Virus record (IMG/VR): IMGVR_UViG_3300043419_001150
Span: 1 to 22,988 of that record
Strand: one strand, 5' to 3'
Source of the DNA: a virus
Length of the DNA: 22,988 bases
Part shown: piece after piece, positions 21,367 to 22,988 of the stretch
Layout of the letters: each line of letters begins with the position of its first letter
Numbering within the stretch: position 1 is the first letter of the stretch
Notes under the pieces: generated by a model
The model's input: the letters and a program-made list of their open reading frames with translations, nothing else
Databases searched by the model: none
What the model was told of the DNA's origin: nothing
Made by a program: the position numbers and the translations under genes

Positions 21367-22988
21367 TTATTGGTAAAATTCTGGGTACAATTGCGCTAAC
21401 TGAGTTGTCTCATTCTTTGTTTCAGTTTCGGCTTCAAGCGCAGAACTTATATTAATAATAGGGTCACTCTTGTATTTTGTAAAGAGTTTTAAGTTTCTCA
21501 CAATTGTGTTATCCAGTTTACTGGTTTCTCTCATTGTTAATGTATAATCCTCAACCCCACCTTTCATCAATTTATTTTTAATCTCTTCAGGTGTTAAATT
21601 TAAATAATCATTTTCTGGACCTTCAAAAACATTTTTATTTATTTTTTTAACTGTGTTGTTTCTAACATCTAAATTATAGAAAAATAAATCGCTAACAGCT
21701 GAATCAAATTCTGATACAAAATTACCGAATAAGTTAAACACATCCTTAATAGTTGATTCAATTGCCTTAGTTCTTTGTTCAATATATTTCTCAACCTTTT
21801 TAGGTTTATTTTTAATATTTGCTGGAACAGCGATTGATTCTAAAAATTGTGTTTTTAAAGCCTCAATATGTATATTTTTATCGGCGTTTATTTTAACCAT
21901 AAATTCCATGAAAATTAACTCATGCATTGCGGATAATTTAATTAAATCAACCGATTTACCATCAGTGGTATCACCAGTTAATGCTAAAATATTATTATCA
22001 GGTAACGCGTTTATAAAAAATTCGTTTATAGTGAAATCGTATTTTAACAAATTATTTAAAGTATCCAATATTGTTTCAAGATCAGTACCTGTAATATTAG
22101 GGTTATCCTTGTTAAATAAATAATAGTTAACTGGGTTAAGCAATCTATTAGGTTTTTTGTTGTCGCCATAATAGAATAATAAACTAGATAAGGTATTATC
22201 CGTTGTCGAACCAGTTGTTACGCCAGTTGTTACACCAGTTGTTGCGCCAGTTGTCGGTCCACTAATTGGTGTTATGGCGGTTGTACCCGTCAAACCAGTT
22301 AATTGCATATCAAACTCTAACGATGGTGTGTATGTAAAATCAACATCATTTAACTTAGTTTCTAGCTCATCTGATAACATTAGGTCTAATGTTTTATTAC
22401 TAAACTCTAACATCTCATAGTTTAATTTTTCCCAAGTATATTTCATCTCGTAGTTACCAACTCCAAATGAGTTATTCGCTGTATTAGCGATACTACCGTC
22501 AGCAAGTCTGGTTACTAAGTTATCGCCAGTTGTTTCTAAATCTCTAGCCGATGAAGAGGTGCCAAATTCTGTTGGGTTAAATGAGAATGGTGTTTCAAAA
22601 TAATAATTATACGAACCAGGACCAGCATCGGAAAACACTTTTGATTTTGGTAGGTAATTTTTAAAATTGTATTGGTTTGGTAGGTCGTCTATCGTATCAT
22701 AACCAAATACTTTTTGTAAAAATTCCATGTTTCTAACATATTCATTAATAACAGCGGATGTATCAGAAAAAATCGGCGAGTTTATTGTACTACCAACAGA
22801 AACCTCATTTACTAATTGTTTAAAGAAGTATAAACCGTTACCCAAACCAACGTAATCAATTAACGATGGTGTAGAAATACCGTCCCAGGTACCTGTTGAT
22901 GTGTTCTGGAATATTGTTTTAACATCCGAGTGATTAATTATTTCACCACCACTTATATTTAATTTTTTATACTGGTCGTAAGGGTTAT
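21367..22988 (-). CDS. Tail/baseplate structural protein, N-terminus beyond window edge
   Basis: The frame is open from the stop at 21367 to the right edge (539 codons). A TTG at 22845 could be taken as the start, but 47 more sense codons precede it in frame (through NPYDQYKKLNISGGEIINHS), so the true start lies outside. I do not recognise the family. The visible part contains Asn/Thr-rich, probably beta-rich stretches and a short Thr-Thr-Gly repeat linker. A helical C-terminal half follows (ETKTEIDN-like charged segments, KPKKVEKYIEQRTKAIEST, VFNLFGNFVSEFDSAVSDL), with the end TTQLAQLYPEFYQ. There are no membrane segment or catalytic motif. It lies 11 bp before the gp53-like gene in an all-structural run, so a baseplate or tail role is inferred from context. 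Confidence 0.8.
   Translation of the reverse strand, partial: NPYDQYKKLNISGGEIINHSDVKTIFQNTSTGTWDGISTPSLIDYVGLGNGLYFFKQLVNEVSVGSTINSPIFSDTSAVINEYVRNMEFLQKVFGYDTIDDLPNQYNFKNYLPKSKVFSDAGPGSYNYYFETPFSFNPTEFGTSSSARDLETTGDNLVTRLADGSIANTANNSFGVGNYEMKYTWEKLNYEMLEFSNKTLDLMLSDELETKLNDVDFTYTPSLEFDMQLTGLTGTTAITPISGPTTGATTGVTTGVTTGSTTDNTLSSLLFYYGDNKKPNRLLNPVNYYLFNKDNPNITGTDLETILDTLNNLLKYDFTINEFFINALPDNNILALTGDTTDGKSVDLIKLSAMHELIFMEFMVKINADKNIHIEALKTQFLESIAVPANIKNKPKKVEKYIEQRTKAIESTIKDVFNLFGNFVSEFDSAVSDLFFYNLDVRNNTVKKINKNVFEGPENDYLNLTPEEIKNKLMKGGVEDYTLTMRETSKLDNTIVRNLKLFTKYKSDPIINISSALEAETETKNETTQLAQLYPEFYQ
22211..22258. repeat. Four tandem 12-bp repeats encoding Thr-Thr-Gly-X
   Basis: The plus strand carries ccagttgttacg, ccagttgttaca, ccagttgttgcg and ccagttgtcggt in tandem (22211, 22223, 22235, 22247). 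Read on the coding strand they give TTGATTGVTTGVTTG, a flexible linker inside the structural protein entering from the right edge. The 12-bp period keeps frame, so copy number can vary harmlessly. Confidence 0.85.

Noticed and set aside
22211-22258. CRISPR-like array from the short repeats at 22211, 1165 and 10560
   Set aside because: The units are directly adjacent with no spacers, and two of the three sets are in-frame coding repeats.

Overview
This AT-rich window looks like a piece of a large tailed-phage genome (T4-like contractile-tailed type). Every credible gene is on the minus strand, so transcription runs from high to low coordinates. Starts are preceded by A-rich leaders rather than a Shine-Dalgarno, at least one promoter fits the Bacteroidota pattern TTG-N20-TAnnTTTG, and the ribonucleotide reductase subunits are of the eukaryote/Bacteroidota-like class Ia type. 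From these I infer a Bacteroidota (for example flavobacterial) host. That inference is moderate, not proven.

Layout in transcription order. (1) Right part, 22988 to 11089: a tail/baseplate block. It holds an uncharacterised structural protein that runs off the right edge, a small LysM-type gp53-like wedge protein, a 966-aa structural protein and a 2350-aa giant. The giant carries a gp27-like hub segment followed by an M23 peptidase and a tail-lysozyme domain. (2) 11019 to 9742: three small genes of unknown role, including an acidic repeat/coiled-coil protein, closed by a strong hairpin terminator. (3) 9666 to 4639: the replication/recombination block. It holds a gp32-like single-strand DNA-binding protein with its own promoter and a hairpin behind it, a UvsX/RecA recombinase, a flap endonuclease/RNase H, a 153-aa unknown and a DnaB/gp41-like helicase. 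Recombinase, nuclease, unknown and helicase are tightly coupled, with overlaps or gaps of 1 to 16 bp. (4) 4629 to 1145: nrdB then nrdA, closed by a 10-bp-stem terminator. (5) 1121 to 1: the baseplate resumes with gp25-like and gp6-like wedge proteins, the latter cut by the left edge.

The replication and dNTP-supply genes therefore sit as an island inside the baseplate genes, bounded by terminators. The SSB, recombinase, nuclease and helicase would work at the phage fork while NrdAB supplies dNTPs. The giant hub and wedge proteins form the infection-time peptidoglycan-piercing baseplate.

I found no tRNA, CRISPR array, transposase, integrase, intein or intron-like interruption. No gene-free stretch exceeds 300 bases; the longest are 9613-9741, 1100-1196, 8587-8673 and 11020-11088, and their regulatory content is listed. 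Three starts differ from the longest open frames (6541, 7592 and 11019), and the gene entering at the right edge has no start in the window.
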